Source: an uncultured Bacteroidota bacterium
GTDB taxonomy: Bacteria; Bacteroidota; Bacteroidia; Flavobacteriales; Flavobacteriaceae
Direction: 5' to 3'
Assembly: GCA_902626365.1 (NCBI GenBank)
Contig: CACOFE010000005.1
Span: 1 to 64,000 of the forward strand
Length of the DNA stretch: 64,000 bases
Under the pieces are notes generated by a model. It saw only the letters and a program-made list of their open reading frames with translations, was not told where the DNA came from and searched no databases. Position 1 is the first letter of the stretch. Each line of letters opens with the position of its first letter. Shown here in pieces: positions 28,132 to 37,015 of the stretch. A program made the position numbers and the translations under genes.

Positions 28132-28937
28132 ACTGATTTAAATTTTTTAATTCCGTCTAAACCCACCAAAAATTTCTTGTAAACTTGTTTCCAGCTGATC
28201 ATATTTTTTTTCTCTAATAAATAAATATGATGCACCAGCTTAAGATATGATAAATATCCATAAAACTTATAAAAAATTGCAGCCCTCGCAAAAATATTTT
28301 TGTCTTTAAATGCCAACTTTCCTGAACTTATGGATTTATGTTGTAAAATTATTTTTGGGTAAAATAATACAGTCAAATCTTTTTCAATACAATTTCTCAA
28401 AAAAATATATTCTTCTCCTGTCTCAAAAGTAGCTCCTAGACCAAATAAAGTGTCAAATTGTATATTATTTTTTATTATTGATTCCCTTTTGAATGCAATT
28501 ACAACTGAATTTACCTCTCTTATGCTTTTATAATTGTGCTGAATTTTATTTGGATATTTTTTAAACTGTTTTCCTTTTTCATCAACCATCATAAAAGTTA
28601 TTATATCTGAATTCAAGTTTTCTTCAAAAGCCTGTTCAATAATATTATAAAATCCATTTTTATAGATGATATCATCGTCCGCTAACAAACAGTATTTTTT
28701 TGAAGAATTTTTGATCGCCAAGTTTCTACTTTCTGAAATCCCTTTTGTATCTGTATTAATTATCCTAATGTTTTTCTTATTAGGATCATTTATTTTACCT
28801 CCTTGATTGACTATAATAATTGGAAAGTTATGTTGTTTGTTTTCAAAAAAAATTTTTTCAATAAAATCTAAATTGTTTTTTTTCGTTGTAGAAATTAATA
28901 TTTCTAAATTATGTTTTTTGTCAGTCGGAATCGGCAT
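28128..28937 (-). CDS. Family 2 glycosyltransferase
   Basis: A 269-residue GT-A type transferase. It contains IRIINTDTKGISESRNLAIK and the metal-binding CLLADDDIIYKNGF, typical of bacterial GT2 enzymes that extend surface polysaccharides. Its stop overlaps the ATG of the ketoisomerase gene, so both are made together. The divergent glycosyltransferase gene begins 36 bases away. Sugar specificity is unknown. Confidence 0.8.
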   Translation of the reverse strand: MPIPTDKKHNLEILISTTKKNNLDFIEKIFFENKQHNFPIIIVNQGGKINDPNKKNIRIINTDTKGISESRNLAIKNSSKKYCLLADDDIIYKNGFYNIIEQAFEENLNSDIITFMMVDEKGKQFKKYPNKIQHNYKSIREVNSVVIAFKRESIIKNNIQFDTLFGLGATFETGEEYIFLRNCIEKDLTVLFYPKIILQHKSISSGKLAFKDKNIFARAAIFYKFYGYLSYLKLVHHIYLLEKKNMISWKQVYKKFLVGLDGIKKFKSV

Positions 28938-28973
28938 TAAAAATATATATTTGAAACAAGTGATAACAATATA

Positions 28974-30113
28974 ATGAAAATCCTACTTATTGGTGAATAC
29001 AGTAATCTTCATAATTCTTTGAAGCAAGGTTTAGTAAAGAACGGACACAATGTCGTTTTATTGGGTAATGGTGATGGGTTTAAAAATTATGATGCAGATA
29101 TTTTAATCAAATCTTCTTTTTTTGAAAAAAAATTGCTAAAAAAAATTGCTAAAATAGTAGATAGGTTTACTGGAATAAGCTTAAATGAAATTGAACTTTT
29201 TATTAGATCATTATTTAAAATCAAGACTCTCAAAGAATTTGATGTAGTTCAGCTAATTAATGAAAGAGCTTTTAAAACTTCTCCAAGGATGGAAAAAATT
29301 CTTTTAAAACAATTAGTTCAGAATAACAAAAAGATTTTTTTATTGGCGTGTGGCATTGACAATAATAGTCTTAAATATGCAATTGAAAAAAAATTTAGAT
29401 ACTCAATTCTAACTCCATATTTTGAAAATTCATCTCAAAAAAAAGAATATAAACAAACTTTAAAGTATTTGAGCCCTGGTTATTTGAGGCTTAGTAAATA
29501 TGTAAGAAATATTGTAAGTGGGATTATAAGTTCAGATTTAGATTATCATATTCCATATTTGGGAACTGAGAAATATTTAGGAATGATACCTAATCCAGTT
29601 AATATTGATAAATTAAAAAAGCCTTATCCAGTAAAAAGAAATCAAATTCACATTTTGCACGCAATTAATTCTAAAAATAAAATAAAAAAAGGCAACAAAA
29701 TTTTTGAAAAATCTCTATCAATAGTTGAAAAAAAATATTCTGATAAAATAAAGGTTGTAAGAACTATTGATAATCCTTATTCATCACATATTAAAAACGT
29801 TGAAGATTGTGACATTCTTCTTGATCAAGTATATGCTTATGATCAAGGTTATAATGCCCTTGAGGCTATGGCTTTAGGTAAAGTTGTATTTACTGGTGCA
29901 GAGGTTGAATGGGCTAAATATTATAAAATAAAAGAGGATATGGTTGCCATAAATGCTTTACCAGATGTTTCTAAAATTGTGGATAAATTATCATGGCTAA
30001 TAGAAAATCCAATACATTTGGAAAATATTTCTAAAAATGCAAGGAAGTTTATCGAAGAACATCATAATTATAAAAATATTGCATTAAAATACGTTGCTAA
30101 TTGGGAAAAATAA
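28974..30113 (+). CDS. Glycosyltransferase, GT-B type (family 4-like)
   Basis: A 379-residue protein starting MKILLIGEYSNLHNSLKQGL. Near the C-terminus the DILLDQVYAYDQGYNALEAM, then ALGKVVFTGAE, stretch is the donor-binding E-x7-E-type region of GT4 enzymes. No membrane span is visible. It begins the plus-strand trio with the sulfotransferase and flippase and overlaps the sulfotransferase start by 13 bases, so it probably adds a residue to the same glycan. The substrate is unknown. Confidence 0.78.
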   Translation: MKILLIGEYSNLHNSLKQGLVKNGHNVVLLGNGDGFKNYDADILIKSSFFEKKLLKKIAKIVDRFTGISLNEIELFIRSLFKIKTLKEFDVVQLINERAFKTSPRMEKILLKQLVQNNKKIFLLACGIDNNSLKYAIEKKFRYSILTPYFENSSQKKEYKQTLKYLSPGYLRLSKYVRNIVSGIISSDLDYHIPYLGTEKYLGMIPNPVNIDKLKKPYPVKRNQIHILHAINSKNKIKKGNKIFEKSLSIVEKKYSDKIKVVRTIDNPYSSHIKNVEDCDILLDQVYAYDQGYNALEAMALGKVVFTGAEVEWAKYYKIKEDMVAINALPDVSKIVDKLSWLIENPIHLENISKNARKFIEEHHNYKNIALKYVANWEK

Positions 30114-31018
30114 AAGAACATTTTAAACCAAATTTTTTCATTCCTGGAGCTGCAAAATCAGGAACAACCAGTTTACATGAATTGTTAAACACGCATCCAG
30201 ATATTTCAATGTCTAAAGAAAAGGAGCCAGTTTATTGGAATAATAAATTATTTAATGAATTCGAAAATTTAGAAATTTCAAGATATTTAAATCTGTTTGA
30301 ACAGGATGTCAAAATTAAAGGAGAATCTACAACATCATATATGTATTATGACAACTTTATAAAAAATGTAAGAGATAATTTTCAGCAATCACCAAAATTT
30401 ATTTTTATTCTAAGGAATCCTGTTGATAGATATATATCGCATTTCAATTGGTTAAAAGGATTGGGGCAAGAAAAAAGAAAAATTAATGAAGTAATCGAAA
30501 AAGAAAAATATTTAGATTTTGAAGAATATGATGACTATCCCAAACAATATTATCAATTTGGATTATATAATAAATGGATTTCAAGATTTATTGAAAATTT
30601 TGGAAAAGAAAGTATAAAAATAGTGACATTTGAAAAATTAGTCTCTGAAAGATTAAATATCTTAAATTCCTGTTATGAATTTTTGGGAGTTAGTAAGATG
30701 CAAAGTGTGAAATTTATTAAATCAAATAAAACCAATAAAGTTATTTTTCCAAGCATGTATCATTTTTTGAGAAAATCTTCAATTGGTAAAATGAAATATA
30801 CAGGTATTGGCAAGTATTTTCTACCAAAAAAAATCAGAACAAAAATCAAAAGACTAATAAAAATTGTAATTAAAAATTGGATTAGTATTGAATCAAAAAA
30901 AGAAATAGTTTCTGAAAAACACAGAAAAATACTGAGAGATAAGTATTATGAAGATGTAATGGCGTTAAAAAATAAATTAAATTATGATTTTCCGGAATGG
31001 GAAGATTTTAAAAACTAA
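30101..31018 (+). CDS. Sulfotransferase domain protein
   Basis: A 305-residue PAPS-dependent sulfotransferase. The 5'-phosphosulfate loop is PGAAKSGTTSLHELL (about residues 15-29) and the 3'-phosphate motif is FIFILRNPVDRYISHF. Eukaryotic-type heparan sulfotransferases and bacterial glycan sulfotransferases share both. It would place sulfate on the glycan built by the neighbouring transferases, making an anionic surface polymer. The only plausible start is a TTG inside the previous gene (MGKIKEHFKPNFF). PAPS synthesis genes are not in view. Confidence 0.85.
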   Translation: MGKIKEHFKPNFFIPGAAKSGTTSLHELLNTHPDISMSKEKEPVYWNNKLFNEFENLEISRYLNLFEQDVKIKGESTTSYMYYDNFIKNVRDNFQQSPKFIFILRNPVDRYISHFNWLKGLGQEKRKINEVIEKEKYLDFEEYDDYPKQYYQFGLYNKWISRFIENFGKESIKIVTFEKLVSERLNILNSCYEFLGVSKMQSVKFIKSNKTNKVIFPSMYHFLRKSSIGKMKYTGIGKYFLPKKIRTKIKRLIKIVIKNWISIESKKEIVSEKHRKILRDKYYEDVMALKNKLNYDFPEWEDFKN

Positions 31019-31021
31019 TTA

Positions 31022-32275
31022 ATGAATTTTATAAAAACTTCATTTTTATCAGGTTTAAGTACAGCGATTAGTTTATTAGCAAGACTAATATCAACAAAGA
31101 TTGTTGCTGTTTACTTAGGTACGAATGGTATGTTTTTGATGGGACAACTTAAAGATTTTCTAAGATTAGGAAATACCATTGGTTCATTTGGAATTGAAAA
31201 TGGAATTGTCAAATATGTTTCTGAATATGATAATGATAAAAGTAAACTCAGTAATATTATTGGAACAAGTTTTAAAATTAACTTCACAAGTGCATTAATT
31301 TTTTCAGGTTTAATTATAATATTTAAAAATCAAATTGCTGATTTTCTTCAAATTTATTTTAGTGAAAACTTTTACTTTTTAATTTTGATTTTTTCGATAA
31401 TATCAGCTTCTATACACACTTGTTTTTTGTCAATTTATAATGGTCTTAATAAAATTAAACTATATGTATTAGTTAATATTTTTTCAAATATAATATCTGC
31501 TATAATTCTTGTAATTCTAGTTTTAGAAATGGAAATAATTGGTGCCTTTTATGCACTAGCGATTAATCAGATATTTTCACTTTTGATAAATGTCATATTC
31601 TTTTTCATTTATAAGCCATTTGAAATTGGATGGGTTTTTAAAAAATTTATTTATGATAATTTGAAGAAATTATCAAGTTTTTCGATAATGGCTGTTGTTG
31701 GCCCTACATGCTTAATAATTTCAACATTTATAGTTAGAGATTTTATATTTGCTGAATTTGGATCTGACTATGCGGGTTCTTGGGAGGCGATGTGGAGAAT
31801 CTCTGCGATTTATCTTTTATTTTTAATAACCACTTTTAAATTTTATTTGATACCTACTTTTTCCAAATTAGACGATAACGAGTTAAAAAAAGAGGTTTTT
31901 AAAATTTGGAAAGTAGTAATCCCAATTATTATAATTATAACTGCGGGTGTTTACATTACTAAAGACTTAATAATAAATATTTTATTATCAAAGGAATTTA
32001 TACTAATTAATGCCATAATTTTCTTTCACCTGCTAGGAGATATAATTAAAATAAATTGTTGGGTTTTAGGAAATATTATGATCTCTAAAGCAGATACTAA
32101 AAGCTTTATATTTTTTCAAATTGAATGGTCAGTTGTATTTGTGGCATTGACATATTTATTTATTGGAAAGTATGGCTTTGTAGGTGTTTCAATTTCCTAT
32201 TTTATAACCTACATAATCCATTTTAGTTTATTAAATCTGTATTTCAGGAAGCTTCTATGGATGAATATAGATTAA
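31022..32275 (+). CDS. Polysaccharide flippase (Wzx/MATE-like oligosaccharide translocase)
   Basis: A 417-residue protein with about twelve hydrophobic spans across its length. The N-terminal SLLARLISTKIVAVYLGTNG and MFLMGQLKDFL are typical of Wzx-type O-antigen flippases. It would move undecaprenyl-linked glycan units across the inner membrane. It begins three bases after the sulfotransferase gene. A Wzy polymerase is not recognisable nearby, so the product may be a short oligosaccharide or the polymerase may be elsewhere. Confidence 0.85.
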   Translation: MNFIKTSFLSGLSTAISLLARLISTKIVAVYLGTNGMFLMGQLKDFLRLGNTIGSFGIENGIVKYVSEYDNDKSKLSNIIGTSFKINFTSALIFSGLIIIFKNQIADFLQIYFSENFYFLILIFSIISASIHTCFLSIYNGLNKIKLYVLVNIFSNIISAIILVILVLEMEIIGAFYALAINQIFSLLINVIFFFIYKPFEIGWVFKKFIYDNLKKLSSFSIMAVVGPTCLIISTFIVRDFIFAEFGSDYAGSWEAMWRISAIYLLFLITTFKFYLIPTFSKLDDNELKKEVFKIWKVVIPIIIIITAGVYITKDLIINILLSKEFILINAIIFFHLLGDIIKINCWVLGNIMISKADTKSFIFFQIEWSVVFVALTYLFIGKYGFVGVSISYFITYIIHFSLLNLYFRKLLWMNID

Positions 32276-32302
32276 AATTCTTAGCCCTCAACAATTTTTT
32301 TC

Positions 32303-33274
32303 TTAAATAATTAGATTATTCAACTTATGAAAATTTGAAATATTGATTTCGTAAAAATCATGGGTTAAAGACCTAGCGCCATATCCTTCTTTCCAATAAT
32401 TTAATCCCTTATTTATCTTCATCCCCTGCTGTTCGTGAGAATTACCAAAATCAAAGTACTTAAAGTTAGATAGATATTCAGTTATTAGGTTGTAAAACAG
32501 AAAATCAAGAGAGCCAAGAGTATTTTTCTCTGAGTTTGATCCTATGTACTGTACATGAGCTACATTTTTTGTTAGGAAAATTGTAGTTCCTGCAACTATT
32601 TGACCTTCATGATAAACATTGAATTGTTTAATATTATTATTAAAAACACTTTTAAGTTTTTTTATATCCTCCAAACTATGAACTGGATTTACATAGTGTC
32701 TATTCGATAATGTTGGTATCAAAATAGAATTCCAAAACTCGTCTAAATCATCCGTTTCTTTTATTTCTAATTTATTCTTTTTACCTCTTTTGTAGCCTTG
32801 AATTCTATCTTTAGAAATTTTACTTTCATTTTGCATATCAATAACAGAAATAATATCTCTTCTATAAATTTTTGCACCAGTAACAAACGACAAATAATCA
32901 AGTTCTCCATTAAAATTGGAATTATAAATGGAGGGGATTTGTTTAATGTATAGTGTTTTTATTGACTTTTCATCAAGATAGTTGAGCAGGTGAGTAAATA
33001 ATTCCAGATACTTCAAAAATTTAATTTCACTCTTAACAATCACTCCTCCATAGCTTAGACCCTCATGAGAATAAACCTCTCCGTCACGAATATTACAAGG
33101 AAATAATGCAATAAGTTCAGAATTATAAAAAATCAACAAAGAAAAATCTTCAAACTTTTCCGCATGGTAATCCATAAATTCCCTTTTAAATAAAAAAGTT
33201 GAGTTTTTAGAAATATCTACAAAATTATTCCAGTCAACTTTATAGCTATCGTTGTAAGTTTTTATGGAAAACAT
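32303..33274 (-). CDS. FemAB/GNAT-like acyltransferase
   Basis: A 323-residue protein of the FemAB/BioF2-like acetyltransferase group. The middle (GQIVAGTTIFLTKNVAHVQY, then IGSNSEKNTLGSLDFLFYNL) and the late NYWKEGYGARSLTHDFYEI are characteristic of peptidyl- or sugar-acyl transferases with a GNAT fold. No signal or membrane segment is seen. It is between the flippase and blh genes and may modify the surface glycan, though a peptidoglycan role is possible. Confidence 0.72.
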   Translation of the reverse strand: MFSIKTYNDSYKVDWNNFVDISKNSTFLFKREFMDYHAEKFEDFSLLIFYNSELIALFPCNIRDGEVYSHEGLSYGGVIVKSEIKFLKYLELFTHLLNYLDEKSIKTLYIKQIPSIYNSNFNGELDYLSFVTGAKIYRRDIISVIDMQNESKISKDRIQGYKRGKKNKLEIKETDDLDEFWNSILIPTLSNRHYVNPVHSLEDIKKLKSVFNNNIKQFNVYHEGQIVAGTTIFLTKNVAHVQYIGSNSEKNTLGSLDFLFYNLITEYLSNFKYFDFGNSHEQQGMKINKGLNYWKEGYGARSLTHDFYEINISNFHKLNNLII

Positions 33275-33286
33275 TAATTATAAATT

Positions 33287-34150
33287 TTATTTATCCTTAA
33301 CAAAATCCTTCATAATAAACACATGTGGAAGAGTCAAGCTTGAAATGATGATAAAAACAAATAATATTAAATTATCACTTGTAAGTAAGTCATTATTAAA
33401 TTGATATAATAAGAAACCAAAAATTATTGAAAGTATTGTGAAGGGTAAAGTTTTTAAATAAAATTTCATAAAACTATCCGTTTTAAATTCCTTAAACTCT
33501 AACATTAACATTGGCAATGAATGACAAAATCCAAAATATAACGCAAAAGACGTTAATAAATCTGTGTGAAAAAAGACCATATATAGAATTGTAATTTCAG
33601 CATACAGAGGAACTTTTCTTTTTATTTCAAAATTTACAATTGATAACATTAAAATAGCTACAGAGATTAACAGAAAGAAAACACTATCAAAAGCAGATAA
33701 ATCTAGGCTTGCAAATTGTGGTAGAATATATAATATCTCTTGTAATTCTACAATATTGTTTAGAAACAAGGATAACAAAATATTTGCACCGATAACAAAA
33801 TTTAAAATTTTATTGTCTGTTGGATTGTAGCCTATAACTTGAGTTTCTCCAAAATGATAACATGAGATGATTAAAAAAACTAAAAGGCCTAAAAAAGGAG
33901 ATATAACCCATAGTATAATATTAAAAACAATTAGGGATAAGTATACTAGATAAAATATTGGTTTACTATCAAACTTTCTTGCTTTGGGGTTGATAAATGC
34001 AATAATATGATCAACAGATCCGTGAGGGATACCGATAGACAGCATAACAACAAGAAATAATAAAATTGAATAAGAGCTTTCTAGTCCAAAAAATATGATT
34101 GAAAATGCGAGAATTAGTCCAGCAAGTTTTGATTTAACTACGACATTCAT
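33287..34150 (-). CDS. blh: Beta-carotene 15,15'-dioxygenase, Brp/Blh family
   Basis: A 287-residue integral membrane enzyme that cleaves beta-carotene to two retinal molecules, the proteorhodopsin chromophore. Conserved iron-binding histidines are H43 and H48 (GIPHGSVDH), H99 (CYHFGETQ), those in the FFHTDLLTSF and FCHSLPML segments, and the LPHVFIMKDF tail. About seven or eight spans fill the sequence. It lies 83 bases after proteorhodopsin on the same strand, with a strong intrinsic terminator between them, so the two may be expressed at different levels. Confidence 0.92.
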   Translation of the reverse strand: MNVVVKSKLAGLILAFSIIFFGLESSYSILLFLVVMLSIGIPHGSVDHIIAFINPKARKFDSKPIFYLVYLSLIVFNIILWVISPFLGLLVFLIISCYHFGETQVIGYNPTDNKILNFVIGANILLSLFLNNIVELQEILYILPQFASLDLSAFDSVFFLLISVAILMLSIVNFEIKRKVPLYAEITILYMVFFHTDLLTSFALYFGFCHSLPMLMLEFKEFKTDSFMKFYLKTLPFTILSIIFGFLLYQFNNDLLTSDNLILFVFIIISSLTLPHVFIMKDFVKDK

Positions 34151-34174
34151 TGGTTAGTTTATTTAAATAAATAT

Positions 34175-34208
34175 AAAAAAAAAAGGTGAGGGATAAACCT
34201 CACCTTTT
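34175..34208 (-). terminator. Intrinsic terminator after proteorhodopsin
   Basis: GGTGAGG/CCTCACC (34,185-34,191 and 34,198-34,204), lengthened by A-T pairs, is followed on the minus strand by ten T. It is the clearest terminator in the window. It ends 24 bases before the blh start, so blh needs read-through or a promoter overlapping it. Confidence 0.85.
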
Positions 34209-34233
34209 CTTATAAGTTAATTATTAAACAAAA

Positions 34234-34959
34234 TTAGCTTTTAGCAGCATACCATACGGCCATACCGAAACCAATTTTGTTAATAGCATCACCTACGTTG
34301 TAAATGATATTCATAGCTCCTTCGTCAATAGCTACAAATGTGTACCATCCGTCAGTACCTGCCATATATCCAATTGGATAAATAGCCCAACCAACTAGTA
34401 CAAACCACTGTAACATTCTACCGGCTTCTGGAATTTTTCCAGATCCGCTGGCAAGGGCGTTACCTACAGCACCTGAAGGACCACCGAAGATAGATAAACA
34501 TCCAACTTCATAAGCCATCCAGAAGTAAGCAAGACCAGAGATAGCACCCCAAGTTTGAGCGTCTAACATTCCTGTTACACCTGACTCACCGAAGTAACCA
34601 GCTACTAACATTACAACTGATGCCCAGAATAATTTTCTCATTCCTACACCTGTTAGAAGAGCAAACTCAACTACCATTAAAGGTACAGTAAGAATCCAGT
34701 CTATATACCTTAATTCAGTTGGTGAAGATCCATCAAGAACCCATTGCTCTCTCATGTAAAAATAATGCACAGCTGCAATACCAGTAATAAGTGCTGCAAC
34801 AAGCATTGAATCTTTAAACTTCTTGTCAACTTGACCGTGTTGCATTAAGAACCAAACAGTCGCTGCTAACATAGAAACTGAGCCGATAAAGAACGTAAAT
34901 CCAGTAAAATCTCCTGGAGCTATGCTCGCGGCGTCAAAAATAAAATTTAACATTTCCAT
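34234..34959 (-). CDS. Proteorhodopsin, green-tuned light-driven proton pump
   Basis: A 241-residue seven-helix retinal protein. The proton acceptor D87, T91 and donor E98 in RYIDWILTVPLMVVE form the D-T-E motif of proton-pumping proteorhodopsins. H65 matches the acceptor-linked histidine, and K228 (NKIGF) binds retinal. The tuning position (105 in the reference protein) is M95, which gives green absorption in marine Bacteroidetes. It would create a proton gradient at the inner membrane. The start could also be the second methionine at residue 3. It is an isolated transcript closed by its own terminator, and retinal would come from Blh next door. Confidence 0.98.
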   Translation of the reverse strand: MEMLNFIFDAASIAPGDFTGFTFFIGSVSMLAATVWFLMQHGQVDKKFKDSMLVAALITGIAAVHYFYMREQWVLDGSSPTELRYIDWILTVPLMVVEFALLTGVGMRKLFWASVVMLVAGYFGESGVTGMLDAQTWGAISGLAYFWMAYEVGCLSIFGGPSGAVGNALASGSGKIPEAGRMLQWFVLVGWAIYPIGYMAGTDGWYTFVAIDEGAMNIIYNVGDAINKIGFGMAVWYAAKS

Positions 34960-34988
34960 AATTATATAGTGTTTAATTTGTTATACAC

Positions 34989-35014
34989 CAAAATTACACA
35001 AAATATATGCCAAA
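34989..35014 (-). promoter_or_regulatory. Candidate proteorhodopsin promoter
   Basis: TAATTTTG at 34,989-34,996 fits TANNTTTG and would start transcription about 25 bases before the gene. The nearest TTTG (35,011-35,014) is only 14 bases upstream, shorter than the usual 17-23. The -33 assignment is therefore weak. Confidence 0.4.
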
Positions 35015-35176
35015 TTGTTAAAAAATTCTTAAAAAATTGAGAACTTTTCAATGTTTACGCCTAAATATTAACGATTTAACAGAGAAGAAATTAATAAAAA
35101 CCGAAAATCTGATATTTTTCTTTACAAAGAGGTAAAATCTGAAATTTATGCTAAAATTGATATAATTTGACCTTTT

Positions 35177-35638
35177 TTGATAAATAGACCAATTATAATT
35201 TTAGAAATTATTAATCTAAAAAAAGGTCAATTTATGAGCCCGGAAAGTATGCAGTTTGCGGTTAATAAAATTATTGACTCTGGAAATGAAAATTTAATGG
35301 TTACGGATAGAGGAACAATGTTTGGGTACCAAGATTTGGTTGTTGACTTCAGAGGAATCCCTATAATGAAATCATATGCAACTACGGTGTTAGATGTTAC
35401 ACATTCATTGCAGAAACCTAATCATACCTCTGGTGTTACTGGTGGTTTACCAGACATGATAGAAACTATAGCCCGCGCTGGCGTTGTTAATGAAGTTGAT
35501 GGATTATTCATTGAAACTAATTTTGACCCAGATAATGCACTAAGTGATGGTAAGAATATGCTGCCGATTAAAAGTTTAGAAGAAATACTAAGCAGATTAA
35601 TTTCTATCAGAAAAACAATTAACTCTTTTAAGTCTTAA
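35177..35638 (+). pseudogene. kdsA: 5'-truncated kdsA (3-deoxy-8-phosphooctulonate synthase fragment)
   Basis: The 153-codon frame aligns to the C-terminal half of KdsA, which makes KDO-8-phosphate for lipopolysaccharide. It retains NLKKGQFMSPESM, VTDRGTMFGYQDLVVDFRG, DVTHSLQKPNHTSGVTGG and IETNFDPDNALSDGKNML. Full KdsA is about 270 residues; the first half, including the metal-binding cysteine and PEP-binding asparagine, is absent. Nothing resembling it is visible upstream in any frame. The histidine of the usual ETHFDP is Asn here. A TTG or the internal ATG could start it, but activity is unlikely. A complete kdsA presumably exists elsewhere. Confidence 0.82.
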
Positions 35639-37014
35639 AGTTTTATCTTGTTAACTATTCCGTATTTATCTATTAGAAAAACCAAAGCTGTCATAGTCGC
35701 AGCACCTAATTCAAGTTCTCTTTTGTGAATGGTTTCAAAAACATCATTAGCAGAGTGATGATGATCAAAATATCTTTGTGAATCTGGTTTCAATCCACTA
35801 AGAACGTTGTAAGGTGTCTTTAGAGGTCCGATATCAGCTCCACTACCTCCTAATTCAAAAAAATGAATTAAATATGGTTTAAAAAGCTCTTTCCAGCTTA
35901 ATATCTGAGCAAAGTTACTTTCATCGGTATCAAAATAGAAGCCTCTAGGGGTAAATGCGCCTGCATCGCTTTCCAAAGCAAAAATATGATTCTCCCCTTT
36001 TCTAAAAGCTTCTTCAGCATATTTTTTTCCTCCCCTTAAACCGTTTTCTTCATTCATAAATAAGACCACTCTAATACTTCTCTTTGGAGTAATTCCTGAA
36101 ACTTTTAATAACCTTAATACGTCCATAGATTGAACACATCCTGCCCCGTCATCATGTGAGCCATCACCAATATCCCATGAATCAAGGTGTCCGCCAACCA
36201 GAATATATTCATCTGGAAATTCAGATCCAGTTATTTCTCCTATAACATTATGTGAAAGAACATCGTCCATCTGTTTGCAATTTTGTTTAAAATAGAATTG
36301 AATATCATTGTCCATTTTTAACATAGAACTGAGCAAATCAGCATGTTGAGTACTAATGGCAGCAGAAGGAATTCTGTCCTTCACAGGAATTTCACCATAA
36401 GTCATACTACCCGTATGTGGCAGATCATCAATTTTTAAGTTCATGGATCTGACTATTACACCGGCTGCCCCATACTCTATTGCGTGTACTGCTCCTTCAT
36501 ATCTTTGATTGACACATCCACCGTAAGCCTTGAAGGTATCAATTAAAGTAGCATCCATTGGTCTATTATAAAAAACAATTTTTCCTTCTATTTTATCCCT
36601 TCCTAAACTTTCAAGCTCCTCGAAACTTTTAACCTCCACTAGGTTTGCTTTAAGTCCAGTAGCAGGGGTGGAAATTGAACCTCCCAGAGCACATATGTTT
36701 ACTTTAGTTGTATTACCAGGAGAAGTTTCGATATAAGCAAATTCAGGAGCACCTCTAACCCATTTTGGCACCATAACTGGTTGAAGCCAAACCTTATCAA
36801 GACCTAAAAGCTCTAATTCTGACTTTGTCCAGTTGACTGCTCTTTCTGCATTTAATGAGCCTGATAATCTGCCACCTATCTGGTTAGAAAGGTAATCTAA
36901 CCACTCATAACTTTTTCCTTGGGTCAAAGAATTGGTGTAAATATCTCTAAATACTTTTTCATCGGTTTGAGCAAAAGTAACAACAGAAATTAAAAAAATA
37001 AATATGGTTCTCAT
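35635..37014 (-). CDS. M28 family zinc aminopeptidase with PA domain
   Basis: A 459-residue secreted peptidase. The signal MRTIFIFLISVVTFAQT is followed by the mature enzyme with metal-ligand motifs GGHLDSWDIGDGSHDDGAGC and MNEENGLRGGK, and a C-terminal HHSANDVF. A protease-associated insertion lies around residues 110-230. It removes N-terminal residues from peptides in the periplasm or outside. Its stop codon shares four bases with the kdsA fragment. It is followed on the transcript upstream side by the sigma54 regulator two bases away. Confidence 0.9.
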   Translation of the reverse strand: MRTIFIFLISVVTFAQTDEKVFRDIYTNSLTQGKSYEWLDYLSNQIGGRLSGSLNAERAVNWTKSELELLGLDKVWLQPVMVPKWVRGAPEFAYIETSPGNTTKVNICALGGSISTPATGLKANLVEVKSFEELESLGRDKIEGKIVFYNRPMDATLIDTFKAYGGCVNQRYEGAVHAIEYGAAGVIVRSMNLKIDDLPHTGSMTYGEIPVKDRIPSAAISTQHADLLSSMLKMDNDIQFYFKQNCKQMDDVLSHNVIGEITGSEFPDEYILVGGHLDSWDIGDGSHDDGAGCVQSMDVLRLLKVSGITPKRSIRVVLFMNEENGLRGGKKYAEEAFRKGENHIFALESDAGAFTPRGFYFDTDESNFAQILSWKELFKPYLIHFFELGGSGADIGPLKTPYNVLSGLKPDSQRYFDHHHSANDVFETIHKRELELGAATMTALVFLIDKYGIVNKIKL

Positions 37015-37015
37015 T

